In this document: positions 51,951-60,321 of the stretch, piece after piece
Numbering within the stretch: the stretch's first letter is position 1
How the letters are laid out: each line of letters starts with the position of its first letter
From: Bog-473 sp963836605
GTDB lineage: Bacteria; Actinomycetota; Acidimicrobiia; Acidimicrobiales; RAAP-2
NCBI GenBank assembly: GCA_963836605.1
Contig: CAWIKB010000008.1
Location: 124,001 to 188,000 of the forward strand
DNA: 64,000 nucleotides
Direction: 5' to 3'
The notes under the pieces: model-generated
Database searches by the model: none
The model's input: the letters and a program-made list of their open reading frames with translations, nothing else
Told to the model about the DNA's origin: nothing
Translations under genes and position numbers: made by a program

Positions 51951-53397
51951 ATGTCGGCCAAGGGGCGTCCCATCGCGTCGAAACGAATTCTGCTGAGGGC
52001 AACCATCTTGGGCTGCGTGGCCATAGTGCTCTTGGGCTACGGATCCACTTCCTCGGCGAGCTCGTCGAGGAGCACATCCGCGGCGGCGCGGCGCGTCACA
52101 TGGATGCGGGGTTACGCCGCACCGGGCACTCCAGCCAGGTACGACAAGGTGGGGATCATAAAGGTCGGGCCGAGCGGTGCGAAGAACGTGCTCGTCCTCG
52201 AGCCTGGTACCTCGGCCGCCGCCGCCTACTTCGTTCCTCTGGCCCAGTGGATCGTCTCGAAGGCCGGTAACTGGCAGGTCTGGTCGGTCGAGCGACGGGA
52301 GAACCTGCTCGAGGACCAGTCGGAGCTGAATCTGTACAAGGAGCACAAGGCTACGACGACGCAGCTCTTCGACTACTACCTCGGCTACCTCAAGGATCCG
52401 AGCATCACCCATCACTATCATCCCGTCGCGAACACGAGCGTCGGATTCGCCAAGCAGTGGGGATTGAACGTCGCCGTCCAGGACCTCCACATCGTGATCA
52501 GTGCCGCCAAGAAGCTGGGCGGAAAGGTGGTGCTCGGTGGCCACTCGCTCGGCGGGTCGGTGGTCACGGCCTACGCCACCTGGGACTTCGGCGGCCATGC
52601 CGGAGCCGACCAACTGGCGGGCTTGGTCTACATCGACGGAGGGAGCACCCCCCCGGTGAGCGCCCAGGCGGCGACGCAGACACTGACGGCACTCGAAGCA
52701 CCCAGCGCGAGCCCCTGGCTGGAATTCGGCGGTATTGCGGCACCGTACGCCGGATTGTTCGAGGCGTCGGGAGCTGCATCTGCACTGTTGGACCCGAATG
52801 GGACTTCGCTGGGTCAGACCTCGGGACTCCTGCCCTCAGACATCGTTCCTTCGGTACGGGTGACCAACGTGGGCCAGTACGGCTACGCGCTCGAACGCGT
52901 CGACTTCACCCTCGAACCTGCTGGCGGCCCAGGCGCACCTCGGTCGGGGCGTGGCCGCAAAGGGCCCGGTCCACGGCTGGAACGGGTCTGGGGCTCTCAC
53001 GCCGATCAACCGCTTCGCGACCATGTTCTCGGGTGCGGGGATTCACAACAGCAACGGCACCGAGTGGTACTTCCCCCAACGTTTGACGGACGACACCGGC
53101 GCCGTTGACAACGGGAACGCCAATCCGGCCCAGAGCGTGCTCGACGTCGATGCCACCATGGGTCACAGCCTCCCGAAGAACCTACTGATCTACGCGTTTG
53201 GGGCACGACTCGGCGGTGCAGGCGTGCCCGAGGACGCGCAGACTTTGGCCCAACAGTCGGGCATACCCAAGAGCAACCTCACCCTGGCGAACTACCAGAG
53301 CACCTACTCTCACAATGACCCGGCTGGCGCGTATCCCGACAACGCGTTCTTCCAGCGACTCGTACCCTTCCTGGGCAAGGTCGGCGGCAAGGGATAG
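51951..53397 (+). CDS. secreted or membrane-anchored alpha/beta hydrolase, frameshifted
   Basis: An N-terminal signal/anchor (RILLRATILGCVAIVLLGYG) precedes an alpha/beta-hydrolase domain: VLVLEPGTSAAAAYFVPLAQ, nucleophile elbow GGHSLGGSVV, and LVYIDGG with a likely acid Asp. The frame opened at ATG 51951 loses homology-like sequence after GQYGYAL and stops at 53108. The continuation NASTSPSNLLAAQAHLGRG and on to VGGKG (53397) is in another frame; deleting the G at 52893 joins them into about 481 aa. C-terminal part holds a His in ATMGHSLPKNL that may complete the triad. Divergent from ahcY. Substrate probably an ester or lipid. Confidence 0.82.
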
Positions 53398-53515
53398 CCA
53401 TCTGATCAGCACCGCTTCGGGCACAGAGCGAATAGCCCACGGCCGTTCGGCGTGGTCAGGTGGCATGGCCTGTCCTATCCTGCGTTTCGGTTGAGAACGC
53501 GGAAGGAGCGGGCTC

Positions 53516-53920
53516 GTGTCCCGCGATCCTCCACCAACGTTGCCGGTGTACCAGGTCGTGGTGGACTACGACTACCTGGGCACCCCCGGCTCGATGACCG
53601 TCAACTACGCGTCGGAGGGTACCTCCGCGTGGGTGTCGATGCCGCCCCAGAGCCTTTGGCCCTGGGTGGTCGTCACCCAGGAGCGGTGGATCAGTGCCCC
53701 CGGCCGGACAGTGGCCGGGTTCGAAGGCCGTTTGACACCCGTGCCTGTCCCCACTGTGCCACCCACTTCGCACAGGGTGGCGAGCGCAACGGCGTCCCAC
53801 GACTCCTCCTCGACTTCGTCCGCACTCGTGATCGTTGGACTGGTGGTGCTCGTGGCCGTGATCGCAGGGTTCGGCCTCCTGCTCATCCGCCGACGCCGCG
53901 CCCACGCCACCGAGAGCTGA
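53516..53920 (+). CDS. small protein with C-terminal transmembrane anchor
   Basis: 134 aa with GTG start and GGAAGGAG upstream. The first about 75 residues form a beta-rich soluble region (VYQVVVDYDYLGTPGSMTVN, WVSMPPQSLWPWVVVTQERW), followed by a Ser/Thr linker and a C-terminal helix (ALVIVGLVVLVAVIAGFGLL) ending in RRRRAHATES, which leaves a positive tail inside. No signal peptide is seen, so it is probably a tail-anchored cytoplasmic-domain protein or exported by another route. Family not recognised. Confidence 0.7.
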   Translation: MSRDPPPTLPVYQVVVDYDYLGTPGSMTVNYASEGTSAWVSMPPQSLWPWVVVTQERWISAPGRTVAGFEGRLTPVPVPTVPPTSHRVASATASHDSSSTSSALVIVGLVVLVAVIAGFGLLLIRRRRAHATES

Positions 53921-54034
53921 CCCGATTGCCGGTCTTGGTCGGCGGATGAGCGCGAGCCTGATGTGCGTTTCCGCTGTACGCTTTGGCCGCAGGCAGCCGC
54001 GGAGCGAGGATCTCCGGGCTCTTTTCTATCCACC

Positions 54035-54109
54035 GCCCCCGTAGCTCAGGGGATAGAGCATTGGTTTCCTAAACCATGTGCGAAGGTTCGAATCCTTCCG
54101 GGGGCGCCA
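54035..54109 (+). tRNA. tRNA-Arg (anticodon CCT)
   Basis: Full cloverleaf: 7-bp acceptor GCCCCCG/CGGGGGC, D arm with GCTCAGGGGATAGAGC, anticodon loop TTCCTAA with CCT at 54068-54070, T arm GAAGG-TTCGAAT-CCTTC, discriminator G and encoded CCA. The outermost anticodon-stem pair is a T-T mismatch. It reads the rare codon AGG. Confidence 0.95.
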
Positions 54110-54152
54110 CTTCCGGGGGCGCCTTCTTCCGGGGGCGCCTTCCGGGGACGCC
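54096..54152 (+). repeat. four copies of the tRNA-Arg 3' end
   Basis: TTCCGGGGGCGCC, the 3' acceptor part of the tRNA, occurs at 54096, 54111, 54127 and 54140 (the last with one G-to-A change). Copies two to four lie just outside the gene. No integrase gene is in the window. Confidence 0.85.
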
Positions 54153-54202
54153 AAGCCACCCGGTGCGCGAAGCTTCAGGGGTTGGCCACCGTGGAGGCAG
54201 CC

Positions 54203-54859
54203 ATGTCCCAGGTCCGTGTCCACAACTTCTCGATCTCCCTGGACGGGTTCGGGACCGGCGATGGCATCACGTTCGACGCCCCGTTCGGGCACGCCGGCCA
54301 TCGCCTGCACGAGTGGTATTTCGCCACCCACTTCTGGCACACGATGGTCGGCGATGCCGGTGGCACCGTCGGTGTCGACCATTCGTTCGCCGAACGGATT
54401 GAACTCGGGTTCGGCGCGGAGATCATGGGCCGGGGCAAGTTCGGGCCGCAGACCGGCCCGTGGACCGATGTTGGCACCGACGACGAGTGGCGGGGCTGGT
54501 GGGGGCCGAACCCGCCGTTCCACACGCCGGTGTTCGTGCTGACGCACCACGCGCGCCCGCCGATCGAGATGGAAGGGGGCACCACGTTCCACTTCGTCGA
54601 CGCCAGCCCCCAGGAGGCGCTCGATCTCGCCCGGGAAGCGGCCGGTGACCTCGACGTGCGCATCGGCGGTGGCCCAACCGTCGTCCGCGAATTCCTCGCC
54701 GCCGACCTCATCGACGTGCTGCACGTCGTGCAGGTACCGATCCTGCTCGGCCGCGGCGTTCGCCTGTGGGACGGCATCGAAGGTATCGAGGAGCGCGACG
54801 ACGTCGAGGCGGTCTCGTCACCCAGCGGCGTCACCCACCTGACCTTCACCCGTCGCTAA
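54203..54859 (+). CDS. dihydrofolate reductase family protein (RibD C-terminal-like)
   Basis: 218 aa from ATG 54203, GGAGG upstream. N-terminal VRVHNFSISLDGFGTGDG, then GAEIMGRGKFGPQTGPW and the NADPH-binding IGGGPTVVREFLAADLIDVL with HVVQVPILLGRGVRLWDG are the RibD-C/DHFR-like marks. Such proteins are NADPH reductases related to riboflavin biosynthesis but are frequently of unknown substrate. It follows the tRNA and its repeats; no folate or riboflavin genes are near. Confidence 0.88.
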   Translation: MSQVRVHNFSISLDGFGTGDGITFDAPFGHAGHRLHEWYFATHFWHTMVGDAGGTVGVDHSFAERIELGFGAEIMGRGKFGPQTGPWTDVGTDDEWRGWWGPNPPFHTPVFVLTHHARPPIEMEGGTTFHFVDASPQEALDLAREAAGDLDVRIGGGPTVVREFLAADLIDVLHVVQVPILLGRGVRLWDGIEGIEERDDVEAVSSPSGVTHLTFTRR

Positions 54860-54980
54860 CCGAGCCTGCGGATATGCGGCGAGGTCGTCGCCCATCGGCG
54901 GCCACTGGCCAACGCCGAAGTCCACCAGCGATTGCGGTCTCAGGCGGCCTAGGCTTGGCGACGAGGAGAGGAGGTGGGGC

Positions 54981-55283
54981 ATGGACCCGAAGTTCGAGGA
55001 GGGGTGGTTCACGGATCCCTATGGGAGCCACGACGCACGGTGGCTGTCCGAGGGAACGGCCACGGCCCTGGTGCGCGACGCCGGGGTCGAGGGCCACGAC
55101 CCACCGCCCGACGAGCCGCCGCGATTCGAGCCTCAACCCATAGAGGTGGGTACCGACGTGTCGGCAGACGTGGAGATGCGCCGGGCCGATGACTGGAAGG
55201 GCGATCGGGACTCAGAGGCGTCGCGGATCTTCGACGTGGAGGCGGCAAATATCGCCTCCCTCAACCTGCCGCCGGGCGGCTGA
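54981..55283 (+). CDS. small acidic protein of unknown function
   Basis: 100 aa, strong ribosome binding site (GAGGAGAGGAGGTG) before ATG. Contains PYGSHDARWLSEGTATALVR and DPPPDEPPRF; acidic with no membrane helix. I do not recognise a family. Placed between the DHFR-like and SRPBCC genes on the same strand with separate spacing. Confidence 0.7.
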   Translation: MDPKFEEGWFTDPYGSHDARWLSEGTATALVRDAGVEGHDPPPDEPPRFEPQPIEVGTDVSADVEMRRADDWKGDRDSEASRIFDVEAANIASLNLPPGG

Positions 55284-55397
55284 ACCCTCGGGCAGAAGTG
55301 CGATCCGCCCAGCCGGGCTGAATATCGCAGGCACCCCGCATCGTCAGGTCCCGGACCGTCGTCGGGGTGAGGAGGTTCCCTCCTATCGTGTGCCCCA

Positions 55398-55859
55398 ATG
55401 CCACGTCGGCCCGTCATCGCCTACCGGCGCGAGTACGCATTCGCCCTGACTCCCGACGAGCTGTGGGATGCCATTGCGCACGTCGACGAGTTCGAATCGT
55501 GGTGGCCGTGGCTCGAAGAATTCCGCCTCGAGGGAGACACCCTGGCGGAGGGGTCTGTGCTGCACGGAGTGATCGCCCCTCCACTGCCCTATCGGATGCG
55601 CGTCCGGGTCGAGTTGACCCGGTGTGAGCGGCCCGTCGCCATTGACGCCGATGTGCACGGCGATCTCGAGGGCCGGGCGAGTCTTGAGATGGGCCCCCTC
55701 GACGGCGGCACACGAGTCGGGGTGGCCTGGACGGTTGAGATGATGCAGCGCCCCATGCGGCTGGCCAGTCGCCTGGGTCATCCCCTCCTGCAATGGGGCC
55801 ACGACCGCGTCGTAGAGGCCACGGTCGCGGGCTTTCGCCGACGGGTCGAGTCGGCCTAG
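55398..55859 (+). CDS. SRPBCC (START-like) ligand-binding protein
   Basis: 153 aa. The pattern YRREYAFALTPDELWDAIAH with WWPWLEEFRLEGDTLAEGSV, RVRVELTRCERPVAIDADVH, then an end helix ending ATVAGFRRRVESA matches the polyketide-cyclase/START-like fold that binds hydrophobic ligands in a cavity. It could bind an isoprenoid or aromatic lipid, given its neighbours, but that is a guess. Its stop overlaps the convergent UbiA-like stop by four bases. Confidence 0.85.
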   Translation: MPRRPVIAYRREYAFALTPDELWDAIAHVDEFESWWPWLEEFRLEGDTLAEGSVLHGVIAPPLPYRMRVRVELTRCERPVAIDADVHGDLEGRASLEMGPLDGGTRVGVAWTVEMMQRPMRLASRLGHPLLQWGHDRVVEATVAGFRRRVESA

Positions 55860-56671
55860 CCCAGGCGCTCGACGGCTATCGATGCCGCCAGGAGCACGAG
55901 GCCCCACGACATGGCCCGCAGCGCCTGTTCGAGGGGAGCCAGGAGAGTTCGGTCGCCGAGGGGAATGGCCCGACCGTCCTCCAGGGTGACGTGGCCCTCC
56001 ACCTCGGTGGCTCGGCGACGGATGATCCGGGCCGGGGTGCTCAATCGACGTTGCGCGGCTGACAACGCAAAGGCTGCGGCCGCGGCGAGTACCGGGCTCA
56101 GGGCCAGACGCCCCGTCTGGGCCACGTAGGCCACAAGTACCGGGAAGGAGCCCCAGGCCAGCGCGAACCCGACATCGGTGTGGATCACCCCTCCGAACAA
56201 CTCCAAGTTGTAGGCGACGACGAGGAACGGGCCCAGCACCATGAACGGGATCAGCGCCCATCCGACCTGGATCACACCGGCCACACCGAGGGCAACCGCA
56301 CCGGCCAGACCCACAGTGGTCAGTGCGACGAGAGCCGAGGTTGGTATCCGTGTGCCCAGAGGACGCCCATGGAGCTCGTCGAGGGCATGGGCGGCGATCC
56401 CGACGGCAAAGAAGAACGCCAGCAACGTGCCGATGAGACGGGTCAGATTGACGTGGGGCGCCAGGCACGCGCCGATCACCACATAGGCCAGGTGCCACGC
56501 GGTATAGGGAGGGTGCAGCAGGGTCCACCAATCCCTCCAGCCGCCAGGGCGGGCGGCGTAGAACGCCGGGCGCCCGGGCGCCCTCGTTTCGGAGTGCGGG
56601 GCCGGCAGGGCCGGCGGAGGCGGAACCCCGATCTCCGCGCTGGTGACGTCGGGGTCCGGCCCGTCACTCAT
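55856..56671 (-). CDS. UbiA-superfamily-like membrane protein
   Basis: 271 aa. A soluble Pro-rich N-terminus of about 35 residues is followed by seven to eight membrane helices. AHALDELHGRPLGTR in the first loop is a variant of the Asp-rich UbiA motif, and GFALAWGSFPVLVAYVAQTG resembles the region after the second motif in MenA. UbiA enzymes attach prenyl chains to aromatic rings. The motifs are divergent, so catalytic activity is uncertain. Overlaps the methyltransferase by eight bases and is co-transcribed with it. Confidence 0.65.
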   Translation of the reverse strand: MSDGPDPDVTSAEIGVPPPPALPAPHSETRAPGRPAFYAARPGGWRDWWTLLHPPYTAWHLAYVVIGACLAPHVNLTRLIGTLLAFFFAVGIAAHALDELHGRPLGTRIPTSALVALTTVGLAGAVALGVAGVIQVGWALIPFMVLGPFLVVAYNLELFGGVIHTDVGFALAWGSFPVLVAYVAQTGRLALSPVLAAAAAFALSAAQRRLSTPARIIRRRATEVEGHVTLEDGRAIPLGDRTLLAPLEQALRAMSWGLVLLAASIAVERLG

Positions 56672-57398
56672 CGCGGCGATATCCCCACATCACCAGACCA
56701 CCACCGAGACTCATGACGCGCGTACCGACGTGCTCGAAACCGGCCTTGCGCCAGGCGTCCTCTGTCCACGACAACGGGTAGCTCCGGTAGTGGGCCGAGA
56801 TGTTGGGGCCGAGAAACCGTCCCACCCTGAACCATTCGCTCCCTCCGGTCACCCAGCCACCGAGCGGGAGGAGCAACCGGGTGTAGAGCCACCACCAGAA
56901 TCGCCAGAATCCGCTCGGGGGAACGAAGAATTCAAGGCTGGCGACGGCGCCACCGGGCTTCACGACCCGGGCCAGCTCGACCAGCGTGGCCTGGGGATCA
57001 TCCACGTAGCGAAGCAGGTAGGTGAAGGTCAGCGCGTCGAACGTGTCGTCAGGGAACGGCAATTGCTCGGCTCGCCCGGCCACGAGTTCGATCCGCCCGG
57101 CCAATCCGGCCGTGGCGATGTTCTCGCGACCGCGGGCCAGCATGCCCTGAGTCAGATCCACGCCGACGACAGTGGACGACGCGCGCGTCGCCAACTGCAA
57201 CGCGACACCGGCCGTTCCGGAGGCGACATCGAGTACCCGCCCCGGTGACTCGGGCACGATCCGGTCGATCATGGCCCGTCGCCAGCGGCGGTTCTGTCCC
57301 ATGGAGAGAACCTCGGCCAATCGGTCGTAGCGCTGCGGCAACGATGTGAACAATTGCTGCGCGAATCGGTTCCGATCGCCGGCAATGAACCGCACCAT
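56664..57398 (-). CDS. UbiE/MenG-like class I methyltransferase
   Basis: 244 aa. SAM-binding motif I RVLDVASGTAGVALQLA at about 54-70, acidic VVGVDLTQGMLARGR, and AEQLPFPDDTFDALTFTYLL followed by LRYVDDP are the UbiE/MenG style; C-terminal PPSGFWRFWWWLYTR hydrophobic patches suggest a membrane-bound lipid-quinone substrate. ATG has GGGAGGT upstream. It begins the minus-strand pair with the UbiA-like gene, facing the geranylgeranyl-reductase-like gene across a palindrome at 57412-57426. Confidence 0.87.
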   Translation of the reverse strand: MVRFIAGDRNRFAQQLFTSLPQRYDRLAEVLSMGQNRRWRRAMIDRIVPESPGRVLDVASGTAGVALQLATRASSTVVGVDLTQGMLARGRENIATAGLAGRIELVAGRAEQLPFPDDTFDALTFTYLLRYVDDPQATLVELARVVKPGGAVASLEFFVPPSGFWRFWWWLYTRLLLPLGGWVTGGSEWFRVGRFLGPNISAHYRSYPLSWTEDAWRKAGFEHVGTRVMSLGGGLVMWGYRRDE

Positions 57399-57411
57399 GC
57401 TACCTCCCTGG

Positions 57412-57426
57412 GTGAGAAGATCTCAC
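57412..57426. promoter_or_regulatory. candidate operator in the divergent methyltransferase/reductase promoter region
   Basis: GTGAGA-AGA-TCTCAC, a perfect 6-bp inverted repeat with a 3-base spacer, in the 68-base gap between the two divergent starts (57398 and 57467). Its position would allow one regulator to control both genes. Confidence 0.5.
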
Positions 57427-57466
57427 ACTAGATCGGTGCCGCGAGAAAGCGCGAGAAAGGAGGAAA

Positions 57467-58720
57467 GTGGGAGCCTGTCGCTTTGACGTCCTCGTTGCCG
57501 GCAGCGGCCCGGCCGGCAGCGTCGCCGCCCTTGTACTGGCGAAAGGCGGGGCGCGGGTGGCGTTGGTCGACAAAGCCACCTTCCCGCGCGACAAGGCGTG
57601 TGGCGATCTGGTCGGGCCTCGGGGACTCCAACTGCTGGCCGACCTCGGTCTGGCGATGCCCCCCGGCCGCGAGGTCGGCGACATGCTGGTCGTCGGACCG
57701 ACCGGCCGCCGGGTTCGCCTCCCCTCCGCCGAAGGCCTCACCTACCCCGGGCATGGGACGGCGGTGACGCGCCAGGTGTTCGACGCGTTGCTCCGCAACG
57801 CCGCGATCGACGCTGGAGCAACGGCTGTCGTGGCGCGGGCAGACGAACCACTGGAGGCGGGCGGACGCACTGACGGCTACCGATTGAGCACCGGACAAGA
57901 ATTGCGGGCCGATTTCGTGATTGGTGCAGACGGCGCGACCAGCCGCGTCGCGGCGGCGGCCGGCCTGGTCGAGGAGAGCAGGGTCCTCTGGGGATTCGCC
58001 GTACGCACGTACCTGCCCCAGACAGTCGAGCTCCCCGCCATCGTCTTGTGGGAGCCGACGCCACGGCGCGCCTTTCCCGGATACGGCTGGGTGTTCCCGG
58101 GAATGGAAGGTGGTGCCAATGTCGGCCTCGGCGTCGGGACACTGTCGGACCGCAGGGCGGGCGCACATGCCCTCCGGGCGCTGCCGGAATTCCTCGCCCA
58201 CCTGCGCGCCCTGCGACTTCTCGACTCGCCCTCGACACCGTCGCGTCGCCTCGGCGGCTGGCTCAAAATGGGCATGGTCGGGACGATCCCGGCGGCCGGC
58301 CGGGTGCTGCTCGTCGGCGACGCCGCCGGGCTGGTCAACCCGCTGCAAGGGGAGGGGATCTCCCAGGCCATGAGCAGCGGTCGGGCCGCCGCCGAAGCCG
58401 TCCTCAACGGACCGGGCCAGGTGGCCGCGCACTATCGCGCCACCCTCGCGGCCGCCCACCTCCCGTATCATCGGATCACCGCAACCGTGCAGGCTGCGCT
58501 CGTCGGTCGACCCAGGGCCACCTCGGCGACAGCCCGCCTGCTCACCGTAGCCGGCCGAGGAAATGCGCTGGCTGGTGGTTGGGCCGTCTTCTGGAACGAA
58601 CTGCTCGATGGCGCGCCACCCGGCCGCCACCGAACGATTGCATCTGCCGTCACCAGGGCCGGTGGCTCGTTGACCGCCCGCACGGCGACGGCTCAGTGGT
58701 TCGACGCCACCCTTGGCTAA
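57467..58720 (+). CDS. geranylgeranyl-reductase-family FAD-dependent oxidoreductase
   Basis: 417 aa. Dinucleotide-binding VLVAGSGPAGSVAALVLAKG at about 8-27, acidic DKATFPRDKACGDLVGPRGL (the GGR-type C-G-D-G/L block), FVIGADGATSRVA and VLLVGDAAGLVNPLQGEGIS. Members saturate isoprenoid chains, e.g. MenJ on menaquinone or archaeal lipid GGR. GTG start has GAAAGGAGGAAA directly upstream. Convergent with the chorismate-lyase-like gene by four bases. Confidence 0.9.
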   Translation: MGACRFDVLVAGSGPAGSVAALVLAKGGARVALVDKATFPRDKACGDLVGPRGLQLLADLGLAMPPGREVGDMLVVGPTGRRVRLPSAEGLTYPGHGTAVTRQVFDALLRNAAIDAGATAVVARADEPLEAGGRTDGYRLSTGQELRADFVIGADGATSRVAAAAGLVEESRVLWGFAVRTYLPQTVELPAIVLWEPTPRRAFPGYGWVFPGMEGGANVGLGVGTLSDRRAGAHALRALPEFLAHLRALRLLDSPSTPSRRLGGWLKMGMVGTIPAAGRVLLVGDAAGLVNPLQGEGISQAMSSGRAAAEAVLNGPGQVAAHYRATLAAAHLPYHRITATVQAALVGRPRATSATARLLTVAGRGNALAGGWAVFWNELLDGAPPGRHRTIASAVTRAGGSLTARTATAQWFDATLG

Positions 58721-59232
58721 CCGTCCTGCCGGGCGAGCGCATCGAGCACCGAACGGAGAAACCATTCCCGGATGGCGAAGAGCGGTCGATCGTCAACCAA
58801 CAGCCGGTAGGCGCGGGACCAGACGATCTGGGAGGCGAACGCAGAAAAGGTGGTGCGGGCTTCTCCCCCGACCGGGTGGGGTGGGGGGAGCGATTCTCTG
58901 CCCAACTTCAACCCATGGGCCACCAGGACGCGGCCGATCGGATCGCTGGTCTCTTCCAGTCGCGCCCGTGTCTGCTGCGGCAGCCGTTCCGCGACGAACG
59001 TGGACTCTGCGTAGACATAGGCTCGGCCGGTGGTGTGCCCCTTCAGCACCGCCACACGCTGGGTCAGGGGCTGACCGGCCGGTATCGCGAGGCCGTCCTC
59101 CCCATTCGCGGGTACCGGGTACCGGCCGAGCACGTCAGCGACAAGTGGTTCACCGGTGAGCTTCTCTATGAATTGGGTGACGGTGTCCGGACTCTCGAGG
59201 AGCGAGCGCTCCAGCTCCACCCGATCATTCAC
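58717..59232 (-). CDS. chorismate pyruvate-lyase-like protein (UbiC/DUF98 type)
   Basis: 171 aa. LERSLLESPDTVTQFIEKLT, VAVLKGHTTGRAYVYAEST, then VAERLPQQTRARLEETSDPI and GRVLVAHGLKLGRE follow the chorismate-lyase fold pattern (order of strands, GR-YVYAES, LP-R-L-T-PIG). The characterised mycobacterial relative turns chorismate into 4-hydroxybenzoate. ATG overlaps the YceI-like stop (ATGA). With UbiA-, UbiE- and GGR-like neighbours it may supply the aromatic headgroup of a prenylated product. Family call from pattern memory, so moderate confidence. Confidence 0.6.
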   Translation of the reverse strand: MNDRVELERSLLESPDTVTQFIEKLTGEPLVADVLGRYPVPANGEDGLAIPAGQPLTQRVAVLKGHTTGRAYVYAESTFVAERLPQQTRARLEETSDPIGRVLVAHGLKLGRESLPPPHPVGGEARTTFSAFASQIVWSRAYRLLVDDRPLFAIREWFLRSVLDALARQDG

Positions 59233-59750
59233 GGAACGACATCACCGTGCAATTCAACCCGCACGGCTACTTCGGGGTACACCTTCAGCATGAGCATGCT
59301 CGGTGGCTTCATGTCGAATTCCCGGATGTCGAAGACGTAGTCGCCCCGCAACTCGATGGTGGACAGGTCGTGGACCTCGATCGCCATGTCGTGCTCGAAA
59401 TTCCGGGTGTGGCCGTGGAAGGAGAGGTCTCCCCCCACCATGAAGCGGCCGCTCGACTCGGTCGCGCCGAAGCTGGTGATCCGCCCGGTGATGGTCGGAA
59501 ACCGTCGCGCGTCGATTCGTCGTTTCAGCTCCCGGTCATAGAGCGCGTTCCCCGACGTGAGGCGATCCACCGACAACGCAAGCTCCCCGAAGACGGGGAA
59601 CGAGAGATCGACGCTCCCATCGGCCCGCAACGTGACTTCCACCCAACCTTCGAGGCCCCGCGTCTCGGTACGGATCGGGTGCAAGTTGGAGCGCGCGTCC
59701 ACCCAGACACACGATCGGGTTGCATCGAGGCTGAATCGAAGCGGTGGCAT
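59229..59750 (-). CDS. YceI-like polyisoprenoid-binding domain protein
   Basis: 173 aa from ATG 59750 (AAGGA upstream); the open frame extends to 59810 but those residues are not family-like. Beta-barrel lipocalin-type pattern: SLDATRSCVWVDARSNLHPI, RFPTITGRITSFGATESSG with RFMVGGDLSFHGHTRNFEHD is the YceI core that binds isoprenoid quinones or amides. No signal peptide, so it is probably cytoplasmic. Its stop overlaps the lyase-like start (ATGA). Confidence 0.82.
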   Translation of the reverse strand: MPPLRFSLDATRSCVWVDARSNLHPIRTETRGLEGWVEVTLRADGSVDLSFPVFGELALSVDRLTSGNALYDRELKRRIDARRFPTITGRITSFGATESSGRFMVGGDLSFHGHTRNFEHDMAIEVHDLSTIELRGDYVFDIREFDMKPPSMLMLKVYPEVAVRVELHGDVVP

Positions 59751-59832
59751 TGCGGTCCTTCTCCCTGGCGGGTCGGGCGACTGCGTGCCCACACCATAAG
59801 CGCCGGGCATGTCCGGGGCATAAGGTCATGGG

Positions 59833-60315
59833 ATGTCACGACTCGACATTCCCCAAGGCGAGGGCGGCGACGCGGTACAGCTGTGGTCGCTCCGGCCCGA
59901 GATGGGAGTGGCGGTCAACCGTTTGGTGGACGCCGCCTACAACAAGAGCATCCTTCCGGTGCGGGTGCGCGAGGCGGCGCGTCTGCGGATCGCCCAGCTC
60001 AACGAGTGCACGGTCTGTCTGGCCTTCCGAGCCGACACGGTCAGGGCACAGGGGTTGACCGAGGACTTCTACGGGCACGTCGGCGCCCCTGGCGGTGGTG
60101 CCGGCTTCAGCGAGCAGGAGCGGCTTGCCATCGAGTATGCCGAGCGGTTCGCGCTCGATCACATCGGCATCGACGATGCCTTCATTGACCGGATGAGGTC
60201 GTGCTTCACCGATCCGGAAATCCTCGATCTCACCATTTGCCTGTCGGCCTTTCTCGGTTTGGGCCGGACGTTGCGCGTTCTCGGCATCACCGAGACCTCG
60301 CTCACCGACGTGTAG
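59833..60315 (+). CDS. carboxymuconolactone decarboxylase/AhpD-like protein
   Basis: 160 aa helical protein. The redox motif region reads LRIAQLNECTVCLAFRADTV, with Cys-x2-Cys but without the following His found in AhpD. SEQERLAIEYAERFALDHIG and ICLSAFLGLGRTLRVLGI complete the CMD fold. Members are either thiol peroxidase partners or decarboxylases; the CxxC supports a redox role. Divergent from the YceI-like gene; convergent with the enoyl-CoA hydratase, six bases apart. Confidence 0.87.
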   Translation: MSRLDIPQGEGGDAVQLWSLRPEMGVAVNRLVDAAYNKSILPVRVREAARLRIAQLNECTVCLAFRADTVRAQGLTEDFYGHVGAPGGGAGFSEQERLAIEYAERFALDHIGIDDAFIDRMRSCFTDPEILDLTICLSAFLGLGRTLRVLGITETSLTDV

Positions 60316-60321
60316 GACGCG

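Noticed and set aside
54096..54152. attL/attR of an integrated element
   Set aside because: Copies are 13-16 bases apart with nothing between them and no integrase in the window.
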